Positions 7,966-15,761 of a stretch of DNA of 19,663 nucleotides are shown one piece after another. The position numbers and the translations under genes are program-made. The notes below the pieces were generated by a model. The model did no database searches, was not told the DNA's origin, and saw only the letters and a program-made list of their open reading frames with translations. Numbering within the stretch: the stretch's first letter is position 1; each line of letters starts with the position of its first letter. Source of the DNA: a bacterium (GTDB lineage Bacteria > Ratteibacteria > UBA8468 > B48-G9 > JAFGKM01); the NCBI GenBank assembly GCA_035370465.1, contig DAOOVW010000030.1, positions 1 through 19,663 on the forward strand, written 5' to 3'.

Positions 7966-8675
7966 TCTAAATCATAAAGTTCTGATTTTAGGTAAGCAAT
8001 TGAAGAATCATAAGAACTTATATTATATTTATCTTTTATTGCTTCTACATGTCCATCAACAAAGGCAACATTTGCAAATCCATTATGTCTGAAATGGACT
8101 GTTGGACCAAAATCATAAGGGTCTTCCTTTATCCTTAAATAATTATTTCCTATAATTTCATTTGTATAAGTTGACCATATTCCACTATCAGCAAGAAGTA
8201 TTGTCTCTGATGGATTTTTAATTCTGCTTAACTTTGTTGGTGGGTCTGACTGTCCTGTCCAGATAGAATATCCTCCACCTATGTATGTTGAATTATAAGC
8301 AAAACCAGTAAATGGTCTATCGTATGATTTTATTATTTTTTTTGCAGTTGGACATTCAAATATTCCTTTAGTTAGGTAACTTCCAATAATCCCTTTTTCA
8401 TAAGTTGCCCACCAAGTATCTGTTTTAAAATCCCAAGCAATTTCACTTGTGTATGTAATATAATAACTTGGTGGAAAATATTCATCATTATCTTGAACAT
8501 ACATTAAGAACGCAAGAGTAAGTTGTTTTAAATTACTCAGGCATACAGATTGTCTTGACTTTTCTCTTGCTTTTGAAAGTGCAGGAAGAAGCATTGATGA
8601 TAGTATCGCGATTATCGCTATTACTACAAGCAACTCAATAAGAGTGAACCCGTAAGAAAATTTTTTGTGTCCCAT
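7962..8675 (-). CDS. Type IV prepilin-like protein with H-X9-DG C-terminal motif
   Basis: A 237-residue pseudopilin. A short basic leader ends at G9 and is followed by FTLIELLVVIAIIAILSSM, a textbook prepilin peptidase site (G/F, with glutamate at mature position 5) and hydrophobic helix. The body ends with HNGFANVAFVDGHVEA, matching the H-X9-DG prepilin-processing-associated motif common in Planctomycetes, Lentisphaerae and relatives. The in-frame TTG at 8720 lies inside the intrinsic terminator stem, so the ATG at 8675, preceded by GAGAAGGA at 5-nt spacing, is chosen. The gene is the first one after the cobalamin riboswitch and terminator and overlaps btuF by 4 nt. Its role in a B12 locus is unknown; a pilus/secretion-type component or an unrelated passenger are both possible. 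Confidence 0.93.
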   Translation of the reverse strand: MGHKKFSYGFTLIELLVVIAIIAILSSMLLPALSKAREKSRQSVCLSNLKQLTLAFLMYVQDNDEYFPPSYYITYTSEIAWDFKTDTWWATYEKGIIGSYLTKGIFECPTAKKIIKSYDRPFTGFAYNSTYIGGGYSIWTGQSDPPTKLSRIKNPSETILLADSGIWSTYTNEIIGNNYLRIKEDPYDFGPTVHFRHNGFANVAFVDGHVEAIKDKYNISSYDSSIAYLKSELYDLE

Positions 8676-8702
8676 AAAATCCTTCTCTTTTTTGTAGGCA
8701 GG

Positions 8703-8732
8703 AAATAAAAAACCCGCCAATTGTGGCGGGTT
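8703..8732 (-). terminator. Intrinsic terminator of the cobalamin riboswitch
   Basis: On the minus strand AACCCGCC (8732-8725) and GGCGGGTT (8718-8711) form a perfect 8-bp GC-rich stem around a 6-nt ACAATT loop, and the stem runs into a tract of Ts broken by one A. It lies after the aptamer and before the Shine-Dalgarno of the prepilin gene, the expected place for an expression platform. Just upstream, GGGT-GCA-ACCC (8739-8729) can form a small alternative hairpin using part of the 5' arm. Confidence 0.88.
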
Positions 8733-8751
8733 GCACCCTTATTCTTCACCC

Positions 8752-8780
8752 TTTTTATTCTGTCTGCCGCAGAATAAAAA
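8752..8780. repeat. Perfect 11-bp hairpin between aptamer and terminator
   Basis: TTTTTATTCTG (8752-8762) and CAGAATAAAAA (8770-8780) are exact inverse complements around a 7-nt loop. It sits in the linker between the cobalamin aptamer and the terminator, so it may be part of the expression platform or act as a spacer helix. The stem is mostly A/T and has no obvious partner in the aptamer. Confidence 0.6.
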
Positions 8781-8788
8781 TTACCACT

Positions 8789-8948
8789 TTCAGGGCAGGT
8801 CTTCTGACTTGAACTTTTACCTACTCTCTCGTCTTCCCATCCGCCAAAGGCAGACAGTGACTTATGAGATTTCGTCAGTTCTTACAGCGCCGGGAGCGTG
8901 TGAGATTTTCACCCACTTCCCTATTAAGCACACTTTGTGCACCCTGAA
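8789..8948 (-). ncRNA. Cobalamin riboswitch aptamer
   Basis: Read on the minus strand, the conserved cobalamin-riboswitch blocks appear in order: AATAGGGAAGTGGGTGAAAA, then CTCCCGGCGCTGTAA, then AGTCACTG, GATGGGAAG, and the B12 box AAGTCAGAAGACCTGCC (8810-8794). The ends pair as P1: TTCAGGG (8948-8942) with CCCTGAA (8795-8789). A variable-arm hairpin TCTGCC-TTT-GGCGGA is visible between the AGTCACTG and GATGGGAAG blocks. It begins only 14 nt after the stop of the flavoprotein gene, leaving no separate intergenic promoter that I can identify. With the terminator at 8703-8732 it should reduce transcription of the prepilin-btuFCD genes when cobalamin is abundant. Confidence 0.95.
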
Positions 8949-8962
8949 TTTTTTATGTAATT

Positions 8963-9634
8963 TTAAAACCAGTTATTATCTTTATAATATTGATATTCTT
9001 CTATCCAGTCATCTTTCCTATTTTCAATTATTTTTCTAAAATATTCTTTATGACTATTGATTTTTTGTATTTGCTCAGGAAACTCCTTTTTTTCTTTTAT
9101 TGCATCCACAATGGCCTTTCCTAATTCATTTGCATGTTTTTTTACTTCTTCTGTTATTGGAATTTTTGTAAAAACACCACCAACATACTGTGCCCCACAG
9201 GAAATTGAATATTCTTTTATGTAATCACCTATCATATCCTGAGGTCCACCACCAGATGTAGCAACAACTGCTGTATATTTGCCCATAAGCCGATGACAAT
9301 GGAGAAAATGACTTGACCTATCAAGAAATGTTTTTAAATATCCTGTTATATGATTTAGATATACGGGACTGCCAAAAATAATACCATCATTTTCCAGAAT
9401 TTTATTAAGTAAAAAAGAAGCATCATCTTTTATAGGACATGCCATTATTTTCTTATGACAATTTTCACAAGCCCTGCAAAATTCAATTCTAAAATTACAT
9501 AAATCAATATATTCCGTTTCTGCACCTTTTTGTTCTGCACCTGATAAAATATCTTTAAGCAAAATAGATGTATTACTTATTTCTCTACGAGGTGATGCAG
9601 AAATACCTAAAATCTTTATTTTTTCATTATTCAT
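8963..9634 (-). CDS. Iron-sulfur flavoprotein (NADPH-dependent FMN reductase / flavodoxin fold)
   Basis: A 223-residue flavodoxin-fold protein of the Isf type. The FMN phosphate loop is SASPRREISNTS (12-23), and the family's compact cysteine motif is complete: C53, C56, C59 and C66 (CxxCxxCx6C) for a [4Fe-4S] cluster. GSPVYLNHITGYLKTFLDR (about 94-112) is the second conserved flavin-binding segment. Such proteins pass electrons from ferredoxin to acceptors such as O2 or peroxide in anaerobes. It starts 18 nt after the DUF1080 stop with GAGGTGG 13 nt upstream, so it appears to be the last gene of the hydrogenase transcript. The partner and acceptor are unknown. Confidence 0.88.
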   Translation of the reverse strand: MNNEKIKILGISASPRREISNTSILLKDILSGAEQKGAETEYIDLCNFRIEFCRACENCHKKIMACPIKDDASFLLNKILENDGIIFGSPVYLNHITGYLKTFLDRSSHFLHCHRLMGKYTAVVATSGGGPQDMIGDYIKEYSISCGAQYVGGVFTKIPITEEVKKHANELGKAIVDAIKEKKEFPEQIQKINSHKEYFRKIIENRKDDWIEEYQYYKDNNWF

Positions 9635-9652
9635 ATTCTCTATATTACCACC

Positions 9653-10402
9653 TCATTTTTCATTATCAAGATATAAATCCCGATACCAGATGTTTCTAAA
9701 CCTCACAGGATTACTATGGTCCTGAAGCATTAAAGGTCCTTTGTTTGGATGTGGTTTGTAAGGCAATATTTGTTTATGTGCAGTTGGACCTAAAATTTCC
9801 CGATGATAATGGACAACAATTCCATTATGAAATAATGTAATAATAGCAGGACTTATAAGTTTCTCTCCTTTAAATCTTGGACAGAGCCACACTATATCAT
9901 ATGTCTGCCATTCTCCTGGCTTTCTACAGGCATTTACAAGTGGAGGAAATTGTCCATAAATTGCAGCAGCAGAACCATCGGCATATGTAGGATTGTTATA
10001 ACTATCTAAAACCTGAATTTCATAAATTCCCATCATAAAAACACCACTATTTCCTCTCCCCTGCCCTTCACCTTCTATCTTTTCAGGAGATGCCCATTCT
10101 ATATGTAATTGACAATCCCCAAATTCTTCTTTGGTTTTTATATTCCCCGTCTGTGGAACAACTTCCATATAACCATTTTCTACTTTCCATTCTGCCTTTC
10201 TACCATCTAAGTGAACCCATCCACAAAGACATTTTCCATCAAAAAGAATTTTTGCATCTGAAGGTGGAATACCTGCCTTTTCCTGAGTACCTGGTGTTCC
10301 TGGGGCCACCACTGGTGGATATGGTCTATTCCTATCGTGGACTTTATACTTTGAACCAGGAATTAAAGGCGTATCATCATAACCAGGCCTTTCTTTTTCC
10401 AT
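9653..10402 (-). CDS. DUF1080 (3-keto-disaccharide hydrolase family) protein
   Basis: A 249-residue lectin-like beta-sandwich protein of the DUF1080 family. The conserved entry ILFDGKCLCGW (about 52-62) and the WKVENGYMEV, QLHIEW, NSGVFMMGIYEIQVLDSY and PLMLQDHSNPVRFRNIWYR motifs appear in the usual order. Family members include hydrolases acting on 3-keto-glycosides and are expanded in PVC-group bacteria. Members are often exported, but no signal peptide is seen here; the N terminus is a hydrophilic, proline-rich 50-residue lead. A very strong Shine-Dalgarno (GGGGGAGGAG) precedes the ATG. It sits 21 nt behind the last hydrogenase gene, yet no functional link to hydrogen metabolism is evident. 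Confidence 0.9.
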   Translation of the reverse strand: MEKERPGYDDTPLIPGSKYKVHDRNRPYPPVVAPGTPGTQEKAGIPPSDAKILFDGKCLCGWVHLDGRKAEWKVENGYMEVVPQTGNIKTKEEFGDCQLHIEWASPEKIEGEGQGRGNSGVFMMGIYEIQVLDSYNNPTYADGSAAAIYGQFPPLVNACRKPGEWQTYDIVWLCPRFKGEKLISPAIITLFHNGIVVHYHREILGPTAHKQILPYKPHPNKGPLMLQDHSNPVRFRNIWYRDLYLDNEK

Positions 10403-10423
10403 TTTTTTCTCCTCCCCCTTTTT

Positions 10424-11035
10424 TTATTTTATTTTTTCATCGGATATAAAGGCAGTTCTTTTACAAACAGGACATATAATTTTCATTATATCTGTTCTTT
10501 GTATTGGTAGAATAACTTTTTCTTGTTCTTCTGTCTTTATATTCAAATTTTTTATAATGTTTGTCACAAGTACAGCGTTTGAATAAGATAGATTCCCTAA
10601 CTTTTTATATATCCATATAATATGTTTCTCTGTCCCTATTATACTACCACAACTTTTACATATTACAAGAGGATATTCAACTTTATTTTCAACTTCTTCA
10701 GGTTCTTTAAAATATGAAACATCAAATTTATTTGTAAGTTTTATCCCTTTTGTCGTTATACAATTTCTTTCGCATTCTCCACAGAAAAGACATTTATCAG
10801 GATGGTGAATAAGAACTCTTTTTTCTTCACCAATATCATCAATTACTTCAATTGCTTTTGAAGGACATACATTTGCACATGCACCACAACCAACACACTC
10901 ATCTAAATTAAATTCAGGTCTACCTCTAAATCTTTTCGGTGGAATATGTGGCTCATAAGGAAATTTTGTTGTGTATGGCGGTGTAAATAAACTTATTATT
11001 CCTTCTTTCAATTCTCTTAATTTTGGTTTTTTCAT
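10424..11035 (-). CDS. Group 4 hydrogenase ferredoxin subunit (NuoI/HycF/EchF-like)
   Basis: Peripheral subunit of 203 residues carrying electrons to the hydrogenase small subunit. Two [4Fe-4S] motifs are present: C47/C50/C53/C57 and C82/C85/C88/C92; the second lacks the proline after its last cysteine. The C-terminal half adds two more CxxC pairs (C126/C129 and C188/C191), resembling the zinc-ribbon-like tail of HycF/HyfH proteins rather than plain NuoI. The in-frame GTG at 11044 lies inside the AGGTGG Shine-Dalgarno, so the ATG at 11035 is the likely start. It lies a few bases downstream of the large antiporter subunit and is the last obvious hydrogenase gene. Confidence 0.88.
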   Translation of the reverse strand: MKKPKLRELKEGIISLFTPPYTTKFPYEPHIPPKRFRGRPEFNLDECVGCGACANVCPSKAIEVIDDIGEEKRVLIHHPDKCLFCGECERNCITTKGIKLTNKFDVSYFKEPEEVENKVEYPLVICKSCGSIIGTEKHIIWIYKKLGNLSYSNAVLVTNIIKNLNIKTEEQEKVILPIQRTDIMKIICPVCKRTAFISDEKIK

Positions 11036-11048
11036 TTTTCCCACCTAT

Positions 11049-12764
11049 TTAAGTTTTGTTTTTATCATTTGTTGGAAAAGAAATTTCAAATACCTTAAAT
11101 ACCTTTTTTAACCAGGGAACTATTTTTTTTAAGAAAATATTATAAATATCAAGGTATCCTTTATCTTCCCAATTGTAAATTGTTTTTAAAACAGGTAATT
11201 CTCTTAAAGTCAAATAAAATTGAGACCCATCAAAAGATGCAATTTCTCTTTCAAGTTTTTCTCCACCTGTAAATATTTCTTTTTTACTCATTTTCCCAAT
11301 TATTTTTTTATAAAAAATGAAAATTACAAAAAATACCAGGACTAAAAGGATACCGTAGAAATTCACAATATTGATAAGAGATATATTTACTTCTGGGGCA
11401 AAAACAATTTTTGAAAAAACATTATTCATAAAGAAATCAGGAAAAACCCCTAAAATGAAACAAAGAACAGATAAAACTCCCATTGGGATAGAAAAGAAAG
11501 GTGAAATTCTACTTTCTTTCTGTATATTTTCTCTTTTTCTTACTCCCAGGAATGTATCATTTAAAACTTTTAAACAGGCAGCCAGAGTTAAACAACTTCC
11601 CAATATTGCAATTAAAAACGCAACCGTTGTAAGAACTGTTCCTTTTTCAAGTAATGCTTGATAAATAATCCATTTTGAAATAAATCCATTAAAAGGAGGT
11701 ATCCCTGAAATTGAAAGAGAAGCAATAAAAAATGCAAAAAATGTAAATGGCATTTTTTCTCCAAGTCCACCATAATCAGATAAATTTCGAGAACCAACTT
11801 TTTTTATTATTACCCCTGCTGCAAGAAACAATAGTCCTTTAAATAAAGCATGATTTAATGTATGATACAATGCACCTAATAGTCCTAAATTTGTTCCACA
11901 TGCAATTCCAAGGAATATATAACCAATTTGTCCTATACTGCTAAATGCAAGTAATCTTTTTATATCATTTTGAATTATTGCAAGTAAACAACCAGTAAGT
12001 ACTGTTAAACAACCAATTATTATCATAATTGTTTGCCATCCAATAGACCATGAAGGAGAGAAAATTTCAAAATAAAATAGTATTAAGGCATAAATTCCTA
12101 TTTTTATCATAATTCCTGAAAGTAAAGCAGATATTGGAGTTGGAGCAGCAGGATGAGCATCGGCAAGCCAACTATGTAAAGGGAAAAGACCTGCTTTTAT
12201 TCCAGCACCAATTATAATTGAAAAGAAAAGGAGATGTTTCCAGAAAATACTTTGTCCAGCAATTCCTGATAAATAACCAAGTATTCCAAAAAGGAGAAAT
12301 ATACTTCCTGCTCCTGTCATAATAAGATATTTTATAGAGGCACTTTTTGCTTCTTTTGTATTCTCATAAAGAATAAGAAAAAAACTTGAAAAAGTCATAA
12401 ATTCCCAGAAAGAATAAAATAAAATTAAATTTGGCGACAGAGTAGTTCCTAACATTGAACCAATAAAGAAAAATAAAAGACAATCATAAACAAAAGTTGA
12501 TTGCCAATTATATTTCTGACTATAAATTATTACTAATAGACCAAGAAAAGAAATAAGAATAGCAAAAAAACTGCTTATTCCTCCAAGTAATAAAAACCAT
12601 GTGCAATTACAAACTATATATATTGTAGATAACAAAACAACCAATCCACCTAAAATAGAAATCCAGCATCTCTTTTTTCTACTTAACTTATAAAATAAAA
12701 TATGAATAAGTGAAATTATAAAACATATTGCAGTTGGCAATAAAATTAAAGTTTCTTTATTCAA
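11049..12764 (-). CDS. Group 4 hydrogenase antiporter-like membrane subunit (NuoM/NuoL/HyfB-like)
   Basis: A 571-residue polytopic protein of the Mrp/complex I antiporter family, with roughly 14 hydrophobic segments and a hydrophilic C-terminal tail (about 490-571). The charged residues of the ion path are all present: E121 (FWEF), K190 (GIKAGLFPLHSWL), the LADAHPAAPTPISALLSG loop, K221 on the following helix, and H301/H305 with K309 (NHALFKG). It should couple electron transfer to proton or sodium movement. Translation starts at TTG with a strong GGGGAGGAA six bases upstream, and the gene overlaps the preceding subunit by 8 nt. Confidence 0.9.
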   Translation of the reverse strand: MNKETLILLPTAICFIISLIHILFYKLSRKKRCWISILGGLVVLLSTIYIVCNCTWFLLLGGISSFFAILISFLGLLVIIYSQKYNWQSTFVYDCLLFFFIGSMLGTTLSPNLILFYSFWEFMTFSSFFLILYENTKEAKSASIKYLIMTGAGSIFLLFGILGYLSGIAGQSIFWKHLLFFSIIIGAGIKAGLFPLHSWLADAHPAAPTPISALLSGIMIKIGIYALILFYFEIFSPSWSIGWQTIMIIIGCLTVLTGCLLAIIQNDIKRLLAFSSIGQIGYIFLGIACGTNLGLLGALYHTLNHALFKGLLFLAAGVIIKKVGSRNLSDYGGLGEKMPFTFFAFFIASLSISGIPPFNGFISKWIIYQALLEKGTVLTTVAFLIAILGSCLTLAACLKVLNDTFLGVRKRENIQKESRISPFFSIPMGVLSVLCFILGVFPDFFMNNVFSKIVFAPEVNISLINIVNFYGILLVLVFFVIFIFYKKIIGKMSKKEIFTGGEKLEREIASFDGSQFYLTLRELPVLKTIYNWEDKGYLDIYNIFLKKIVPWLKKVFKVFEISFPTNDKNKT

Positions 12765-14136
12765 ATAATTCCTCCCCTGTTAATAAAGTTAAAATAATAC
12801 CGCCTAATAATGACAAAATACATAAGAAAAGCACACAAAACATCATGAACTTATATTTTCTTTCATTGTTTTCTGTAATTATGTCTGTCTGTTCAGTTGT
12901 TCTTATAAAAATATATTTAAATAACCTTAAAATATAAAAAAGAGTAAGTGCCAGAGTTATAATTGAAAAGAAAGCAAAATAAATATTTCCTGACTTTAAC
13001 ATTCCATAAATGATATTCAATTTACCAGATGAACCAAGAAAAGGTGGAATACCAATTATTGAAAGTGATGAAAACAAAAAGGCAGTAAATGTGACCGGCA
13101 TTTTTTTTGCACTTACAGAAATTTTTGTAATATCATTTGTTTTAAATACCTTTTCTAAAATTCCTGCACACATAAACAAACACCCTTTACCAAGAACATT
13201 TGCTACATAAAAAACCATAATACCTTTAAATGCAATTTCATTAAAAGAAAGAAGTCCACAAATCATAAATCCAATCTGGCTTATAGTTGAATATGTAAGA
13301 ATTTTTTTTATATCTATTTCTATAAAAGATAATACTCCACAAAGTACACTGCTGAATAAAGCAATATATCCAATCCATGAAACACTGGACGTTATAAAAA
13401 GTGTCTTTATAAATAATTTTGCAATCCCATAAAGAGATATGTTAACCAATATAGTGTTAAAGAAAGATACCACAGGAGTTGGTGCAATTGTTGTTGAAGG
13501 GATGTAGTAATGAAATGGAAAAGTTGCTGATTTTATCATTATTCCAATAAAAAAGAGGTAAAAAACATAAGGAGGAATACAACTCCCTTTCATTTCTAGT
13601 AAACTTAATGAGTTTGTATTTATATAAATTAAAATAAAAGAGAATAATATTATTATTGCTGAACAAACTTTTGTAACTAGATATATATTGTTTTTGCTGG
13701 AATTTTCATTTTCTCCTTTATAAAATGCAATTAATTTATAAAAACAAAATTCTGCTAATTCCCAGAATATAAAAAGTAAAAATAAATTGTCAGAAAATAC
13801 CACACCTGTTAGACATCCAATTAAAATTAAACTCCAGAAAGAAAAATTATTTTTAAACTCTTCATTTTCATCTGAAAAATAATCAATAGAATAAAGAAAA
13901 ATAAAAATTCCAATTATAACAGAAGTTATTGCAAAAATATAACTTAAAAAATCGCATGAAAATTTAATACCATATAAAAAATAAACAGTTGTCCCAGTTT
14001 TGGAAATTAGTAAAAGAGAAATAAATTGTAATAAAGTAAAGAAAGTAGCAACAATTATTGGTTTTCTCTTTAAAAATGTTTTTATACAAAAAGCGCCTAA
14101 AAATGGTAATACCAATGCCAGAATTATATTATTCAT
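12757..14136 (-). CDS. Second antiporter-like hydrogenase membrane subunit (NuoN/NuoM-like), divergent
   Basis: A 459-residue polytopic homologue of the complex I/Mrp antiporter subunits. E126 (FWELAEF), K202 (GIMIKSATFPFHYY) and K317 (GKGCLF) of the ion path are retained and IAPTPVVSFF marks the discontinuous helix. Two usually charged or protonatable positions differ from the partner protein encoded just downstream: the TM8 lysine is N232 (LVNISLYG) and the histidine of NHALFKG is N313 (ANVLGKG). It may still conduct ions, or serve mainly as a structural module. It overlaps both neighbours by 8 nt. No small Mrp-type E, F or G subunits are present in the cluster. Confidence 0.87.
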   Translation of the reverse strand: MNNIILALVLPFLGAFCIKTFLKRKPIIVATFFTLLQFISLLLISKTGTTVYFLYGIKFSCDFLSYIFAITSVIIGIFIFLYSIDYFSDENEEFKNNFSFWSLILIGCLTGVVFSDNLFLLFIFWELAEFCFYKLIAFYKGENENSSKNNIYLVTKVCSAIIILFSFILIYINTNSLSLLEMKGSCIPPYVFYLFFIGIMIKSATFPFHYYIPSTTIAPTPVVSFFNTILVNISLYGIAKLFIKTLFITSSVSWIGYIALFSSVLCGVLSFIEIDIKKILTYSTISQIGFMICGLLSFNEIAFKGIMVFYVANVLGKGCLFMCAGILEKVFKTNDITKISVSAKKMPVTFTAFLFSSLSIIGIPPFLGSSGKLNIIYGMLKSGNIYFAFFSIITLALTLFYILRLFKYIFIRTTEQTDIITENNERKYKFMMFCVLFLCILSLLGGIILTLLTGEELFE

Positions 14137-15331
14137 TTTCTCTTAATTTTTTTGTTTTTTCTATTGATAACTTAACAAGGTCTTGAAAATCATAAAGTTT
14201 TTTATTCCTTTTTTCAATATCATAAACAGCAACCCTTTCTGTGCAACAATAACAGGGGTCAACTCCTGCAAGAATTATACAAACATCTGAAATTGTCTGG
14301 TTAATACAACTTGTTTTAAATGTTGGAATATTTGTATAACTCGGTGCTCTTATTTTATGTCTTACAGGGCTATTACTTCCATCACTTCTTATATAATGAA
14401 AACACTCTCCTCTTGGTGCTTCATGATGTCCTATTCCTTCTCCTTCTGGTATTTCTCTTACTTCCTTACATATTTCCCCTTTTTTCCCTTTTATTGCTTC
14501 TAACGATTGTTCAATTATTTTTATACTTTCAAAACATTCACCTAACCGAACGACTGCTTTATCAAAAACATCTCCATTTTCACATGTTATAACTTTCCAT
14601 TCAACTAAATTATAACCAGCATAGGGGTCATCTTTTCTTACATCTATATCAATTCCAGACGCTCTTGCAATAGGTCCTACTGCTCCATAGTTTTTTATAT
14701 CCTCTTTTGTTAAAACTCCCACTCCTTTAAGTCGTGCTGCTAAAACTGGGTCATCTAAAACTGCCTTTGTTAACATTCCAACTTTCTTTTTTGTCTTATC
14801 AAGTGTTTTTTTCAATAAAGGTATATCCTCATCTTCAATATCTCTTCTTACCCCCCCTATTTTAAGCATTGCATAATGATTTCTATTACCTGTTATTGTT
14901 TCAAACATATCAAGGATTGGTTCTCTATATTTCCACGCCCACATAAAAACAGTATTATAACCAAGAAAATGTCCCGCAAGTCCAAGCCATAAAAGATGAC
15001 TGTGAAGTCGTTCTAGTTCTCCAATTATATTTCTTATATATTTTGCCCTTTCAGGAATATCTATTTCCAGTAAATTTTCAACTGCATTACAAAAAGCAAT
15101 TGGATGGGATGTTGAACAAATACCACATATTCTTTCAACAAGAAAAGTTACCTGGTCCCAATGTTTACTTTCAGAAAGTTTTTCAATTGCTCTGTGATTA
15201 TAACCAGCAACCCATTCAACATCAACAACTTTTTCACCTTCACAATATAAATTAAAATATTCTGGTTCCTCTAAAAGAGGATGATACGGACCAATTGGAA
15301 CAACAACTTTTTTTCTATTATTTTTTTCCAT
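14129..15331 (-). CDS. Group 4 [NiFe] hydrogenase large subunit (EchE/HycE/NuoD-like)
   Basis: Catalytic subunit of 400 residues. Both nickel-binding pairs are present: C69/C72 in ERICGICSTSHP and C360/C363 in VDPCYCCTERVAVYD. Complex I NuoD proteins lack these cysteines, so this is a genuine hydrogenase rather than a quinone reductase. The N-terminal GPYHPLLEEPEYF and GYNHRAIEKL motifs are the usual group 4/complex I signature. About 37 residues follow the last Ni-ligand cysteine; whether a C-terminal peptide is cleaved cannot be judged. No hyp or other maturation genes lie in the window. The start overlaps the NuoC-like gene by 14 nt. Confidence 0.95.
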   Translation of the reverse strand: MEKNNRKKVVVPIGPYHPLLEEPEYFNLYCEGEKVVDVEWVAGYNHRAIEKLSESKHWDQVTFLVERICGICSTSHPIAFCNAVENLLEIDIPERAKYIRNIIGELERLHSHLLWLGLAGHFLGYNTVFMWAWKYREPILDMFETITGNRNHYAMLKIGGVRRDIEDEDIPLLKKTLDKTKKKVGMLTKAVLDDPVLAARLKGVGVLTKEDIKNYGAVGPIARASGIDIDVRKDDPYAGYNLVEWKVITCENGDVFDKAVVRLGECFESIKIIEQSLEAIKGKKGEICKEVREIPEGEGIGHHEAPRGECFHYIRSDGSNSPVRHKIRAPSYTNIPTFKTSCINQTISDVCIILAGVDPCYCCTERVAVYDIEKRNKKLYDFQDLVKLSIEKTKKLRENE

Positions 15332-15761
15332 CTGTTTTTACCTCTTTCCTTAAGGGATAATTACCTTCTTCCCAATCATCTCTTAAAAGAAAATGTTTTA
15401 AGTCAGGGTGTCCAATAAAATTTATTCCAAGAAGTTCCCATATTTCTCTTTCAATATAAGAAATACCAGGAATTAAACAAGTTAAACTTTCAATCTCTGG
15501 CCTTTTTTTATCATCAATAAATGTTTTTAAAGAAACAATAACACCACCTTTTTTATCAAAAGAAAAATGATATAAAAGTTCAAAGTTATCAAAATTATCA
15601 ATACCAGTTACAATAATATACCTACCTTCCATATATTTAAACATAATTTCTGTTGCTTTTTTAATATCTTTTTTATCAATTGTTATATATATTCTTTTTT
15701 CATTAACTACCTTTATTTCCTTGATTAAATTGCCTAACTTTTCTTTTAATATATCTTTCAT
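15318..15761 (-). CDS. Hydrogenase NuoC-like subunit (EchD-like)
   Basis: A 147-residue homologue of the 30-kDa complex I subunit, which packs against the large subunit. The C-terminal signature is clear: YIEREIWELLGINFIGHPDL, then LLRDDWEEGNYPLRK. The N-terminal half is weakly conserved, as usual in this family. The ATG overlaps the stop of the small-subunit gene (ATGA), implying coupled synthesis. Confidence 0.9.
   Translation of the reverse strand: MKDILKEKLGNLIKEIKVVNEKRIYITIDKKDIKKATEIMFKYMEGRYIIVTGIDNFDNFELLYHFSFDKKGGVIVSLKTFIDDKKRPEIESLTCLIPGISYIEREIWELLGINFIGHPDLKHFLLRDDWEEGNYPLRKEVKTDGKK

Noticed and set aside
8676..8720. In-frame TTG extension of the prepilin gene to 8720
   Set aside because: The TTG lies inside the terminator stem, has no ribosome site, and would place 15 extra residues before an otherwise normal short prepilin leader; the ATG at 8675 has GAGAAGGA upstream.
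14129..15331. Reading the cluster as respiratory complex I
   Set aside because: The large subunit has both Ni-binding CxxC pairs and the small subunit has CxxC rather than adjacent cysteines; NuoA, NuoJ and NuoK are absent.
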